From Rhodocyclaceae bacterium (GTDB lineage: Bacteria; Pseudomonadota; Gammaproteobacteria; Burkholderiales; Rhodocyclaceae), in assembly GCA_006218025.1 (NCBI GenBank), contig VBWA01000030.1:1-64000 (forward strand): a stretch of DNA of 64,000 nucleotides, in the 5' to 3' direction. Of the stretch, positions 51,804 to 62,881 are shown one piece after another. The stretch's first letter is position 1. Each line of letters begins with the position of its first letter. Below the pieces are notes generated by a model. It did not search any database. It was given only the letters and a program-made list of their open reading frames with translations, and had not been told where the DNA came from. The position numbers and the translations under genes are program-made.

Positions 51804-51998
51804 TCAAGCGCGGGGAAAACCGTGGACGGGGATGCCGCATTCGAGATAACGGCGGAAGCTGCGCTCCACAACTGCGGGCGGAGACTCACCGGATGGTCCG
51901 GTGGCGATTTCCAGGCAGGTTTCGAGGTTCGGCCTGAACGCGACCGCGCTTTGCCGCCACTGCCCCTCACAAAAGCCGGGCGTCGGCGCTTTGCCCAA
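51804..51998 (-). pseudogene. truncated IS91-like transposase N-terminal fragment
   Basis: About 64 residues remain. The stretch VVERSFRRYLECGIPVHGFPRA matches the N-terminal zinc-binding region of IS91-type transposases, which normally continue with a Cys-rich segment. Here the frame stops right after GFPRA, in front of a REP-like hairpin. Only a TTG is available as a start. It is a decayed remnant without activity. Confidence 0.6.
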
Positions 51999-52021
51999 GA
52001 GTCGGCGCTGGCGGTACGGCG
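51999..52021 (+). repeat. dispersed repeat A, intergenic copy
   Basis: GAGTCGGCGCTGGCGG, T, ACGGCG matches the consensus. It lies at the 5' end of the transposase remnant and 76 bases before uvrA. Confidence 0.75.
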
Positions 52022-52096
52022 GCAGAGTTGTGGCGCGGTGGCTATCGAATCCGCAGCGGGGTATAGTTTCCGGTTCCCCAACCTCGATCCCGCATC

Positions 52097-54987
<2,891 letters not shown>

Positions 54988-54991
<4 letters not shown>

Positions 54992-55326
54992 GCGGCTTCG
55001 AAAACTATTCCCGCGAAGCCCTGCAAATCGAGCACGAAATCGAGCGCAAGGGCCTGGTTCTGGGCATCGACTGGAACGATGCCGCGCAGGTGAGCCAACT
55101 GGCGCGCGAGGCGATCGAATGCCGCCTGGACCCGGAGCACCCCGAGTGCACCTCCAGCGATCCGAAAACCCGCGCCCGCATCGAGCTCTTCGGTCTGGCG
55201 CAGCTGATGCTGACCGTGATGAAGGAAAGCGCGAACGCGGACATTCATACCCATGGCGGCGCGGCATGGAAGGCCTTCGCCCGCGCCTTGTGGGCCGAGC
55301 ACGATCGTCGCGAGGGGAAGACCTGA
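54988..55326 (+). CDS. small conserved-type protein of unknown function
   Basis: I do not recognise this 112-residue protein. It is predicted to be mostly helical and soluble, with paired charged stretches ([24 protein letters not shown]) and an [20 protein letters not shown] end. It is coupled to uvrA by an ATGA overlap, so it may be a uvrA-associated gene product. No motif allows a function. Confidence 0.7.
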
Positions 55327-55459
55327 TCACGCCTGCCGTTGCCGGCGCAAGCCCGAGCATGGGCTAGACTTGCAGTCTGAAAGCGGGCCGTGCTCAAATA
55401 GCACCGGCGGCACGCCGCCCTTATCGAAGCATGCTTTATCAGGAAAGCGAGCCTCTCCC

Positions 55460-55816
55460 ATGAAAAGATCACTTGGCATTTTCACACTCTGCATTGCCTT
55501 CAGCACTGCCGCGAGCGCGCAGGAAACGGCAGAGCTGGTCCAGACCAGCGGGACCGCGGAACTCAAAAGAGCCTCCGAGGCCATGATTGCGCAGGCCAGC
55601 CAGAGCATTTCAATCCGCCTGCCGACCACGGTGAAAAGGGGCGAGATCATTTCAATCCAATACGAGGGCAAGGGCAATTCGGTTGCGGACAGTTTCATGG
55701 TGACCGGAATAACCATCAAGGATGGCGCTTGCGCGATCGAGAACAAGCGCCACACGACGGCTGGCTCGGCACTTAGCGACATGATCCATGCGCGGCCATG
55801 CAAGAAGCTTAAGTAG
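55460..55816 (+). CDS. small secreted protein of unknown function
   Basis: This 118-residue protein has a signal peptide (MKRSLGIFTLCIAFSTAASAQ). The mature part has few aromatic residues, two cysteines (GACAIENK and HARPCKK) that could form a disulfide, and a basic end. It starts 133 bases after the previous gene and ends four bases before the amidohydrolase start region. No known family is recognised. Confidence 0.65.
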   Translation: MKRSLGIFTLCIAFSTAASAQETAELVQTSGTAELKRASEAMIAQASQSISIRLPTTVKRGEIISIQYEGKGNSVADSFMVTGITIKDGACAIENKRHTTAGSALSDMIHARPCKKLK

Positions 55817-55820
55817 CGCC

Positions 55821-56675
55821 ATGGCCGGTCCGCTGTGGCGGCATGCGGGACGCCTCGCCGCACTGCTGGTCGCACTGGTAGTAATTGTCGCGGCCCCGCT
55901 GGCTCGCGCCGCCGATCCGGCTCCGCTGCCGATTTTCGATGCCCATCTGCACTACAACTGGGAGCCGGCGCCCTACTACCCGCTGGAGAAGGTCCTGAAC
56001 CTGTTCCGGCAACAGAACGTCACCGGCATCCTCGCCACCAGCCGGCCCAACGACGGCACCCGCGCCCTCTATGAAGCGAAGCCCAAGGACCTCTGGGTGG
56101 TGCCCTTCATCCGGCCCTACCGCATCCGCGCCGACATTCAGACCTGGATGGATGATCCCTCGATTCAGGATCTGATCGAAACGGAATACAGGCGCGGCTA
56201 CTACGTCGGCATCGGCGAGTTCCATCTCTCGGGCAAGGGCGCGGCGACGAAATGGGTCAAGCGCACCGTGGATTTCGCGGTCGAAAAGAATCTCTACCTG
56301 CACGCCCACGCCGATGACGAAGCGCTGGAAGTTCTGTTCGCCCACAACCCGAAGGCCAGGATCGTCTGGGCCCATACCGGCTTTTCCACTGCGCCGGAAA
56401 AGGTCGCCGCCTATCTCGAGCGCTATCCGGCGCTGTGGTGCGAGCTCTCCTATCGCTACGGCATCACTTCCGGCGGCAAACTGACGGCGGAATGGAAAGC
56501 CTTGTTCGAGCGCTACCCGGAGCGCTTCCTGCTCGGTTCCGACACCTGGATCAATGAGCGCTGGGACAGCTACGGCAGCACCATGAGCGACTACCGCTCG
56601 TGGCTGGCGCAACTGCCCAGGGACGTCGCCGAGAAGATCGCCTCCGGCAACGCCGAGCGGCTGTTCAGGCGCTGA
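55821..56675 (+). CDS. exported amidohydrolase of the TIM-barrel metal-dependent type
   Basis: This protein of about 284 residues has a signal peptide ending near ARAAD. The metal-binding pattern of an amidohydrolase-2-like barrel follows: DAHLHYN near residue 36, GEFHLSG, HAHADD, VWAHTGFS and GSDTW. The start at 55821 (MAGPLWRHAG) gives the best signal peptide. Substrate unknown. It is convergent with the HupE-type gene, which it overlaps by about 11 bases. Confidence 0.8.
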   Translation: MAGPLWRHAGRLAALLVALVVIVAAPLARAADPAPLPIFDAHLHYNWEPAPYYPLEKVLNLFRQQNVTGILATSRPNDGTRALYEAKPKDLWVVPFIRPYRIRADIQTWMDDPSIQDLIETEYRRGYYVGIGEFHLSGKGAATKWVKRTVDFAVEKNLYLHAHADDEALEVLFAHNPKARIVWAHTGFSTAPEKVAAYLERYPALWCELSYRYGITSGGKLTAEWKALFERYPERFLLGSDTWINERWDSYGSTMSDYRSWLAQLPRDVAEKIASGNAERLFRR

Positions 56676-57789
56676 TCAGCTTCAGATCGAAAGCCCGCTC
56701 GATCAGCCAGATCAGGGCAATCGCGAGTGTGATCAGCGAGCCGCCGACGAACACCCCGCGACGATAGAAGCCGGTAGCGCGCAGGGTGTAGGCCAGCGGC
56801 AGAAACACCGCGACGATGGCGAGCTGGCCGATCTCGACACCGAGGTTGAAGCCGAGCAGGGAAAGCACCAGCGTCTCCTGCGGCAGCCCCAGTTCGGTCA
56901 GCACGCTGGCGAAGCCGAAGCCATGGATCAAGCCGAAGCCAAAGGCCACCATCCAGCGCCGGTGTTCGACCAGCGGTTTGAGATTGTTCGCCGCCGCCAG
57001 CACCACCGAGGCGGCGATCGCCGATTCCACCAGCCGCGAAGGCAGCGAAACCAGGCCCAGGGCCGCAAGCGAGAGCGTGATCGAATGCGCCACGGTGAAC
57101 GCCGTGACCACCCACAGCACCTCGCGCAGGGCGTCAGCGAAACGCGCGACGCCGCGCCAGCGTCGCGCCTCGTGCACCAGGACCGCCGGCAGCAGCAAGG
57201 AGAGCAGAAACAGGATGTGATCGAAGCCGATCCAGATATGCCAGATGCCTTCGACCAGATACTGGCCGAACTGGGCCAGACGCGACGCCTCGCCCGCGAC
57301 AAAAACCTGCTCGGCCCGCTGCGGCGAAAGCACGGCGGTCTGCGGCCTGCCATCAAGGTTCAGGCGCAGCAGGCCGCGATGCAGGGCATCGAGTTCGAAC
57401 AGCAGGCGGTAGTGAAGCGTCAGATCGCCGCTGGCGGCGGGACACGCACCGGCCAGTTGCAGCACCGCATAGCTGCCATCGGTGTGACTGTCGACCAGGT
57501 GATCGACTATCCGCAACGTGCAGGTCCCGCCGCGCTGCAACGTCAGGCTCCTGAGGGCCCAGGCCGCGATGTCGGCATGGCGCGCGCGCAGCTCGCCCCA
57601 ATTAATCTCGCCGTTACCATCGCGGTCGAGGCCGAGGGCGAAATCGATATCGCGCAGCGCGATGTCCCATTGCCCCGACACTTCGTTGCCCTTGACGTCG
57701 AGAACCAGGTAGCTGTCGCTGGCTTTGTGCGCCGACACCGGCAGCGCCAGCAGCAACAGCAGGCCGAACAGGCAGCGGCGCAGCATCAT
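56665..57789 (-). CDS. HupE/UreJ-family membrane protein with EF-hand-like loop
   Basis: This 374-residue protein has a signal sequence, then a periplasmic domain with DRDGNGEINWGEL (about 55-67), an EF-hand-like calcium loop. A C-terminal block of about six to seven helices follows, with HIWIGFDHILFLL and GLIHGFGFA, typical of the HupE/UreJ_2 family. Family members are linked to nickel or other metal transport, but direct evidence is thin. It is translationally coupled to the upstream TPR gene through ATGA. Confidence 0.82.
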   Translation of the reverse strand: MMLRRCLFGLLLLLALPVSAHKASDSYLVLDVKGNEVSGQWDIALRDIDFALGLDRDGNGEINWGELRARHADIAAWALRSLTLQRGGTCTLRIVDHLVDSHTDGSYAVLQLAGACPAASGDLTLHYRLLFELDALHRGLLRLNLDGRPQTAVLSPQRAEQVFVAGEASRLAQFGQYLVEGIWHIWIGFDHILFLLSLLLPAVLVHEARRWRGVARFADALREVLWVVTAFTVAHSITLSLAALGLVSLPSRLVESAIAASVVLAAANNLKPLVEHRRWMVAFGFGLIHGFGFASVLTELGLPQETLVLSLLGFNLGVEIGQLAIVAVFLPLAYTLRATGFYRRGVFVGGSLITLAIALIWLIERAFDLKLISA

Positions 57790-58985
57790 CGCCGTCCCAC
57801 CAGCGCCGACTCCCGGCCCAAACGTTGCAAACGCGCATCCTCGAAGCCGCTGGCGTTCAGCCAGTTGCGCGCGGGCTGCGCAGCTGCCGCGTCCTGCGCA
57901 TCAATCGCGGCTTCGAGCAGGATGCGGGCATCGCGCGGTTCGCGCTGGACAGCGTAGTTCTCCGCCGCCAGGCGCAGGGCTTCCTTCGGCTCGCCGCGAA
58001 GGCGCAAGCGATAGCGCGCCTCCTCGGCCCGGTGCGTGGTATCGCCTCGCAGTTTGGCGGCGGCAAAGCGGTCCTCCAGAAGCTGCGCCAACCGCGCTGC
58101 ACCAGGCAGTTTCAGCGCGGTTTCGGCTTCGGCGAGGCGCAGCAGCAGGCTGTCGGACACCTCCCACCCGGCCAGCGCGGTGAGTACGTCCGCCGGCCGG
58201 CTCATATCGAGCAGAAAGTCGGCCCACGCGGCAAGCAGATAACCGTCGTCGCGACCGAGGCTCAAGGCCTCGCGGTAGTGCCGTTCGGCCTGCGCCGACT
58301 GTCCGCGCCAGGCCGCCACTTCGCCCAACCGGGTCAGCAGCCAGAGGCGATTGTCGGCGTCACGACTTGTTTCCAGGGCCTGCTGCAAGGATCGGTAACC
58401 CGCTTCAAGCTGGCCGCCGTAGGCCTGTACCAGCCCGATGCAGCCCCCGAACAGCGTGCTGCGGCCAAGACTCTGGAGCGTAACGCACTCCTTTTGCGCC
58501 GCCGCATAGTCGGCCTGTACCAGATAGATCGCGGCACGCCAGGCATGGGCTGCGGCCAGGTCAGGATCGAGCGTCAGGGCTCCGGCAAAGTCGTCGAGGG
58601 CGCCAGCAAAGTCGTGGCGATACTGCCGCAGCAGCCCGCGTATCGAACGCAACGATGCCGGCAGCGGCTCGCCAAAGCGAGCGACCACTGCTTCGGCATA
58701 GCCCACATAGCGCGGGTCTCCGCGCGCCATGGCGAGATCGAAATAGCGCTGGGCCAGCCGTGCGGCGGGGACCGGGTCGGTTGCGGAAGCGGTCATCGCG
58801 CTGCGCATGGCGGCCAGTTCGCGCGCGCTTGCGTCGCCGGCCCGCAAGGGCAATCGCTCCAGCACCTCGCTGTCGTCAGGCGGTTTGCGCGGCGCAGCAT
58901 ATGCAGCAGGCGCCAGCACGGAAATCGACAGAAGCAGCGGAAGGAAGCAGGATCGTGCGGAGCGGGTCAACTTGCCAAAAGTCAT
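57786..58985 (-). CDS. exported TPR-repeat protein
   Basis: This protein of about 399 residues starts with a signal peptide (LPLLLSISVLAPAAYA). Repeated helical pairs follow, with YFDLAMARGDPRYVGYAE, DFAGALTLDPDLAAAHAWRA and similar TPR patterns. The ATG at 58985 was chosen because upstream residues do not fit a signal. The last eight residues, ESALVGRR, and the stop come from a copy of repeat A. It pairs with the HupE-type gene in an operon. A scaffold role is likely but unproved. Confidence 0.8.
   Translation of the reverse strand: MTFGKLTRSARSCFLPLLLSISVLAPAAYAAPRKPPDDSEVLERLPLRAGDASARELAAMRSAMTASATDPVPAARLAQRYFDLAMARGDPRYVGYAEAVVARFGEPLPASLRSIRGLLRQYRHDFAGALDDFAGALTLDPDLAAAHAWRAAIYLVQADYAAAQKECVTLQSLGRSTLFGGCIGLVQAYGGQLEAGYRSLQQALETSRDADNRLWLLTRLGEVAAWRGQSAQAERHYREALSLGRDDGYLLAAWADFLLDMSRPADVLTALAGWEVSDSLLLRLAEAETALKLPGAARLAQLLEDRFAAAKLRGDTTHRAEEARYRLRLRGEPKEALRLAAENYAVQREPRDARILLEAAIDAQDAAAAQPARNWLNASGFEDARLQRLGRESALVGRR
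57790..57812 (-). repeat. dispersed repeat A, copy across a gene end
   Basis: On the minus strand GAGTCGGCGCTGGTGG, G, ACGGCG matches the consensus with one or two changes. It encodes the last residues of the TPR protein and ends just before the overlapping TGA/ATG that couples it to the HupE-type gene. Confidence 0.75.
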
Positions 58986-59054
58986 GGACGTTATATACAC
59001 TTCGTGCGCGCCACACCGCGCGTCACGTTTTCCAACAATATTCAAGGAGTTTAC

Positions 59055-59294
59055 ATGAGCAAGCTACTGTCCGTTCTGATCGCTGCCGCTTTCGCTTTCG
59101 TTTCCGCCGGTTCCTTCGCAGCCTCCCATGGCGGCGCCATGAAGGACGACAAGAAGATGGAAAAGAAGGAAGAGAAGAAGGAAATGAAGGCCGAGAAGAA
59201 AGAAGAGAAGAAAGAGATGAAGGCCGAGAAGAAGGAAGAGAAGAAGGAAATGAAGGCCGAGAAGAAAGAAGAAAAGAAGGCCGACAAGAAGTAA
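59055..59294 (+). CDS. small secreted Lys/Glu-repeat protein
   Basis: This 79-residue protein has a signal peptide (MSKLLSVLIAAAFAFVSAG, cleavage near FAASH). Nearly perfect tandem repeats of KKEMKAEKKEE follow, at least three units of 33 bases, ending KKADKK. The mature part is highly charged, lacks aromatic residues and cysteine, and is probably disordered or a single long helix. An AGGAG ribosome binding site and a strong terminator frame it as a single-gene unit. It may bind metals, nucleic acids or the cell wall; no function is assigned. Confidence 0.75.
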   Translation: MSKLLSVLIAAAFAFVSAGSFAASHGGAMKDDKKMEKKEEKKEMKAEKKEEKKEMKAEKKEEKKEMKAEKKEEKKADKK

Positions 59295-59316
59295 TTCCGG
59301 CTTCTTGAATAGAAAA

Positions 59317-59341
59317 GGCGGGCTGCGGCCCGCCTTTTTTT
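59317..59341 (+). terminator. rho-independent terminator of the repeat-protein gene
   Basis: GGCGGGC (59317-59323), loop TGCG, GCCCGCC (59328-59334) and a run of about seven T follow. It is a textbook terminator 23 bases after the stop codon. Confidence 0.93.
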
Positions 59342-59381
59342 CGCGGCACCGCGCCGGGAAAACTATCTCCCGACGCTTCGC

Positions 59382-60026
59382 TCAGGTGTCCGCGGCGGGT
59401 TCGTCCCGCAGCAGCAGGGAACTCAGCCCAAGCACCCAACATGCCGCGGCGATGGTGCCGGTCAGCACGTCGCTGGGGTAATGCACCTGCAGGTACAGGC
59501 GCGAAAAATCCACCAGAGCTACCATCACCAGCAGCAGCGGGATAAGCCATTGCCGGCGCTGCGGCGTCAGCCGAACCGCGACCAGCCACAAGGCTGCCGC
59601 GAGCGCAGTCACCTGTGCCGCGTGGGCGCTGGGGAACGAAAATTCCGATCCGACCGGCGTCAGCACAGCAAACAGATCGGGCCGCGGGCGCAGCGTCAGG
59701 TCCTTCACCAACCGGGCGAGCAGCGTCGCCCCGACCAGGGCGACGACAATGAAACGCGCCTCGCGCCGATATCCTCTGTGCCACAGCAGGGTGCCGGCTG
59801 CCAGCACCAGAGGCAGCAATATCCAAAGGGAACCCAGCCAGGTCAGACTGAGAAATACGCCGTCCAGCCACGGGCTGCGCCAGGCGTTCGCCAGAATGAG
59901 CGCCTCATGATCGAAGGGGAGACGGCCTGATTCCGCGGCCCGAATCCAGGCGGCGCCACCGGCCAACGTGCCCAGTGCCGCGCTCCACCACAGAGCCGCC
60001 TGAATCGCGCTGCGCGGCACGATCAC
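59382..60026 (-). CDS. PAP2-family phosphatase
   Basis: This 214-residue membrane protein has about six helices. The three PAP2 phosphatase motifs are KDLTLRPRP, SFPSAHA and SRLYLQVHYPSD. It should hydrolyse a lipid phosphate such as undecaprenyl pyrophosphate or phosphatidic acid. Its start overlaps the stop of the upstream Rossmann protein by four bases. Confidence 0.9.
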   Translation of the reverse strand: MIVPRSAIQAALWWSAALGTLAGGAAWIRAAESGRLPFDHEALILANAWRSPWLDGVFLSLTWLGSLWILLPLVLAAGTLLWHRGYRREARFIVVALVGATLLARLVKDLTLRPRPDLFAVLTPVGSEFSFPSAHAAQVTALAAALWLVAVRLTPQRRQWLIPLLLVMVALVDFSRLYLQVHYPSDVLTGTIAAACWVLGLSSLLLRDEPAADT

Positions 60027-60676
60027 CCGGCGGCTGACGTTGCGTGCAGTTCCGCGGACTCGATGACCCGGCTGACGGGCGCAGGAGCCAGCGCGGCTTC
60101 GCGCAGGGCACGGGCGATCGCGCCGGGCTTCACGGCCTTCCAGCGACGGGGAATCAAGGGATTCAGCGCGCGCGCAACTATCAGGGCCAGACCTTCACCC
60201 GGCCGACTCTCGACACGGTCGGCATCGATCAACGAGGGGCGCACGATCGTATAGCCGGGATAGCCGAGCTGCCGGATCGCGTCTTCGGCCTCGCCCTTGG
60301 TACGCAGGTAGAAGTTACCCGACGCTGCGTCCGCCCCGAGTGAGGAGTTCAGCGCAAAGCGCGTGGCGCCAGCGGCCCGGGCGAGTCGCGCTATGCGCAG
60401 CGGGAGGTCTCTATCCACAGCAGCGAATTTCTCGTTCGACCCGGCTGCGCGCCGTGTCGTGCCCAGGGTGCAGACCACGGCATCGACCTTCCACCAAGTA
60501 GCGTCCGCCGGCAAGTTGTCGAAGTCGACCACGACATTGGTGAGCTTGGTCGCCGCCGCCAGAGGGCGGCGTGTCAAGGCCACGACTTGCGCCACGCGCG
60601 GGTCGGCGAGCGCCTGGGTGAGCACCGCCCGGCCGACGGCACCCGTAGCGCCGACCAGCAGCACGCGCAAGCTCAT
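60023..60676 (-). CDS. NAD(P)-binding Rossmann-fold oxidoreductase, HTATIP2-like
   Basis: This 217-residue protein starts with VLLVGATGAVGRAVL, a nucleotide-binding loop, and has CTLGTTRRAAGS and RFALNSSLGAD segments typical of the atypical short-chain dehydrogenase group related to HTATIP2. Substrate unknown. It overlaps the methyltransferase stop and the PAP2 gene start by four bases each, forming a three-gene unit. Confidence 0.82.
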   Translation of the reverse strand: MSLRVLLVGATGAVGRAVLTQALADPRVAQVVALTRRPLAAATKLTNVVVDFDNLPADATWWKVDAVVCTLGTTRRAAGSNEKFAAVDRDLPLRIARLARAAGATRFALNSSLGADAASGNFYLRTKGEAEDAIRQLGYPGYTIVRPSLIDADRVESRPGEGLALIVARALNPLIPRRWKAVKPGAIARALREAALAPAPVSRVIESAELHATSAAG

Positions 60677-61314
60677 CGTCCTGCCCCCTCCACCCTGCGC
60701 CAGACGCTGGCCAGCCAGGGCTGCTGGTCGCAGGGCAGGCCAGGCGGCCGGTAGTAATGTTCGAGTTCGACAAAGCCGGCCGCCGTCAGATAATCGCGCC
60801 ACGCGGCGAGGTCGTAATAGGCACCATAGCGCTCGCCGTTTATGCTCTCCTGATTGTCGCCGCGCGGATTCGAACTGAACAAGACGCCATCGGGTTTCAG
60901 CGTCGCGTGCAGTTGCCGCAGCACGCGCGGCAGTTCCTGTCTTGGCACGTGAAACAGCGAGGCGTTGGCGAACACTCCATCGAAACAGGCTTCGGGCAAG
61001 TCCAGCAGGAGAAAATCCTGCTGCCACACTTCGCAGTCGCCGTTGGCCCGCGCCATCCGCACCAGGGCAGGCGCTCCTTCGAGTCCGATGACGCGATGTC
61101 CGCGCCGGACAAACGCCGACAGGTCCCGCCCGGGACCGCAGCCAAAGTCGAGAATGATGCATGGCGGCGCTGTCTGAATGTGACGCAGCAAGGCCTCGAT
61201 GTTCTGCTCGACATCATGGTGGCGCGTGCCTTCCCAGAAGGCCTCGGCGCGCGAGTGGTAATGATCGAGCGTGCGGTCGACGAGTTGCCGCAATGCTTCC
61301 GGTTCGAGTTTCAT
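60673..61314 (-). CDS. SAM-dependent class I methyltransferase
   Basis: This 213-residue protein carries ILDFGCGPGRDLSAFV near residue 55 (SAM motif I), FDGVFANASLFHVPR and LKPDGVLFSSNPRG. It begins with an alpha-helical cap. It lies first in a unit with a Rossmann protein and a PAP2 phosphatase. Methyl acceptor unknown. Confidence 0.85.
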   Translation of the reverse strand: MKLEPEALRQLVDRTLDHYHSRAEAFWEGTRHHDVEQNIEALLRHIQTAPPCIILDFGCGPGRDLSAFVRRGHRVIGLEGAPALVRMARANGDCEVWQQDFLLLDLPEACFDGVFANASLFHVPRQELPRVLRQLHATLKPDGVLFSSNPRGDNQESINGERYGAYYDLAAWRDYLTAAGFVELEHYYRPPGLPCDQQPWLASVWRRVEGAGR

Positions 61315-61353
61315 GGGTGGAATGGTACGCGGACTTGGCCGGGATTGTCCGCC

Positions 61354-61376
61354 CGCCGTAGTCCCAGCGCCGACTC
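61354..61376 (-). repeat. dispersed repeat A, intergenic copy
   Basis: On the minus strand GAGTCGGCGCTGG, GACT, ACGGCG matches the consensus core and end with a changed middle. It lies between pntB and the methyltransferase, 40 bases upstream of the latter's start. Confidence 0.65.
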
Positions 61377-61398
61377 CTGCACGAGAACGGAAACGAAA

Positions 61399-61430
61399 CT
61401 AAAACACCACGGCATGCCGTGGCGTTTTAG
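61399..61430 (-). terminator. terminator downstream of pntB
   Basis: CTAAAAC, an A, the perfect palindrome CCACGGCATGCCGTGG, a C and GTTTTAG form a long symmetric stem. On the minus strand it ends with a T-rich run. It follows the pntB stop by 18 bases and could also act on the plus strand. Confidence 0.88.
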
Positions 61431-61447
61431 CTATGCCAATCGAGAGG

Positions 61448-62866
61448 TCAACTCTTTAGCGCCACCAGCACTTCGTCCAGCATCTTCTTCGCATCGCCGA
61501 ACAGCATGCGATTGTTTTCCTTGTAGAAGAGCGGATTGTCGACTCCTGCATAGCCCGAGGCCATCGAGCGCTTCATCACGATCGAGGTCTTGGCCTTCCA
61601 GACTTCCAGCACCGGCATGCCGGCGATCGGGCTGGTCGGATCGTCCTGCGCTGCCGGATTGACGATGTCGTTGGCGCCGATCACGATGGCGACGTCGGTG
61701 GTCGGAAAGTCGTCGTTGAGCTCATCCATTTCCATCACGATGTCGTAAGGCACCTTGGCTTCGGCCAGCAGCACGTTCATGTGGCCGGGCATGCGCCCCG
61801 CCACCGGGTGGATGCCGAAGCGGATATTGACGCCCTTCTCGCGCAGGTGCTTGGTGATTTCGTACACCGTGTGCTGGGCCTGCGCCACCGCCATGCCGTA
61901 GCCGGGAACGATGATCACGCTCTTGGCATCCTTCAGCAGTTCGGCCGTCTCGACGGCGCTGATGGGCACCACTTCACCCACCGGCGCCGTCTCGCCAGCG
62001 CCGACTTTCTTGGCCGGCGCGCCGCCTCCGGTGCCGAAGCCGCCGGCAATGACGCTGATGAAATTGCGGTTCATCGCACGGCACATGATGTAGGACAGGA
62101 TCGCGCCGCTTGATCCGACCAGCGCGCCGACCACTATCAGCAGGTCGTTGGAGAGCATGAAGCCGGTGGCCGCCGCGGCCCAGCCGGAGTACGAGTTCAG
62201 CATCGAGACCACCACCGGCATGTCGGCACCGCCGATCGCCATGACCATGTGGATGCCGAACAAGAGCGCGATCACCGTCATTACGATCAGCGGCGTCATG
62301 CCCTCGCTGATCGAATGGGCGCGGATGAACTCGCCGCCGAACCAGATCACCACCAGGAGGCCGGCCAGGTTCATCCAGTGACGCCCCGGCAGCAGCATGG
62401 GCGAGCCGCCGATCTTGCCGTTCAGCTTGCCGAAAGCGATCAGCGAACCAGAGAAGGTCACCGCGCCGATCAGGATGCCGATGTAGATTTCCAGCTCGTG
62501 GATGGTCTTTTCCGCGCCGGCCAGCGGAGCCGAGGTGTCGATGTAGCTGGCGAAGCCGACGAGGCAGGCCGCGAGGCCGACCAGGCTGTGCATCAGCGCC
62601 ACCAGTTCGGGCATCTGCGTCATCTTGACGACTTTCGCCGCGTACAGGCCGACGGCGCCGCCGACCACCATGGCGCCGATGATCCATGGATATCCGGCCG
62701 CCGTGACGCGCGGTCCGAACACGGTGGCCAGCACGGCGATGGTCATGCCGATCATGCCGTAGAGGTTGCCGCGCCGCGAGCTCTCCGGATTCGAAAGTCC
62801 GCCGAGGCTGAGGATGAAGAGGATGGTTGCTCCGATGTAGGAGACGGTTGCCAGATTTCCAGACAT
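61448..62866 (-). CDS. pntB: NAD(P) transhydrogenase subunit beta
   Basis: This 472-residue membrane protein exchanges hydride between NADH and NADP in a proton-driven complex with PntA. Eight to nine helices fill residues 1-270. The NADP-binding domain (about 310-472) shows [36 protein letters not shown] and [11 protein letters not shown]. The linker at about 285-295 ([10 protein letters not shown]) is unusual: it coincides with a copy of repeat A, and the protein is somewhat longer than the E. coli one. It follows pntA by 15 bases. Confidence 0.95.
   Translation of the reverse strand: MSGNLATVSYIGATILFILSLGGLSNPESSRRGNLYGMIGMTIAVLATVFGPRVTAAGYPWIIGAMVVGGAVGLYAAKVVKMTQMPELVALMHSLVGLAACLVGFASYIDTSAPLAGAEKTIHELEIYIGILIGAVTFSGSLIAFGKLNGKIGGSPMLLPGRHWMNLAGLLVVIWFGGEFIRAHSISEGMTPLIVMTVIALLFGIHMVMAIGGADMPVVVSMLNSYSGWAAAATGFMLSNDLLIVVGALVGSSGAILSYIMCRAMNRNFISVIAGGFGTGGGAPAKKVGAGETAPVGEVVPISAVETAELLKDAKSVIIVPGYGMAVAQAQHTVYEITKHLREKGVNIRFGIHPVAGRMPGHMNVLLAEAKVPYDIVMEMDELNDDFPTTDVAIVIGANDIVNPAAQDDPTSPIAGMPVLEVWKAKTSIVMKRSMASGYAGVDNPLFYKENNRMLFGDAKKMLDEVLVALKS
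61985..62008 (-). repeat. dispersed repeat A copy in the pntB linker
   Basis: On the minus strand AAAGTCGGCGCTGGCG, AG, ACGGCG matches the consensus with one or two changes. It is in sense with pntB and encodes KVGAGETA between the membrane and NADP-binding domains. Confidence 0.75.
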
Positions 62867-62881
62867 GTCGTGTCTCCCTGG

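Larger units (their letters stand above)
51752..52096. other. gap before uvrA with REP-like hairpin and transposase remnant
   Basis: GGACAGC (51759-51765) and GCTGTCC (51773-51779) form a hairpin, and CCCCGTCC nearby can pair with GGACGGGG at about 51825. An IS91-like transposase fragment (51804-51998, minus) and a copy of repeat A (51999-52021) follow. The last 60 bases should hold the uvrA promoter. This reads as a hotspot of repeats. Confidence 0.6.

Noticed and set aside
59160-59290. Tandem 33-base repeats read as a possible CRISPR array
   Set aside because: The repeats are contiguous without unique spacers and are in frame within a coding sequence with a signal peptide and ribosome binding site.
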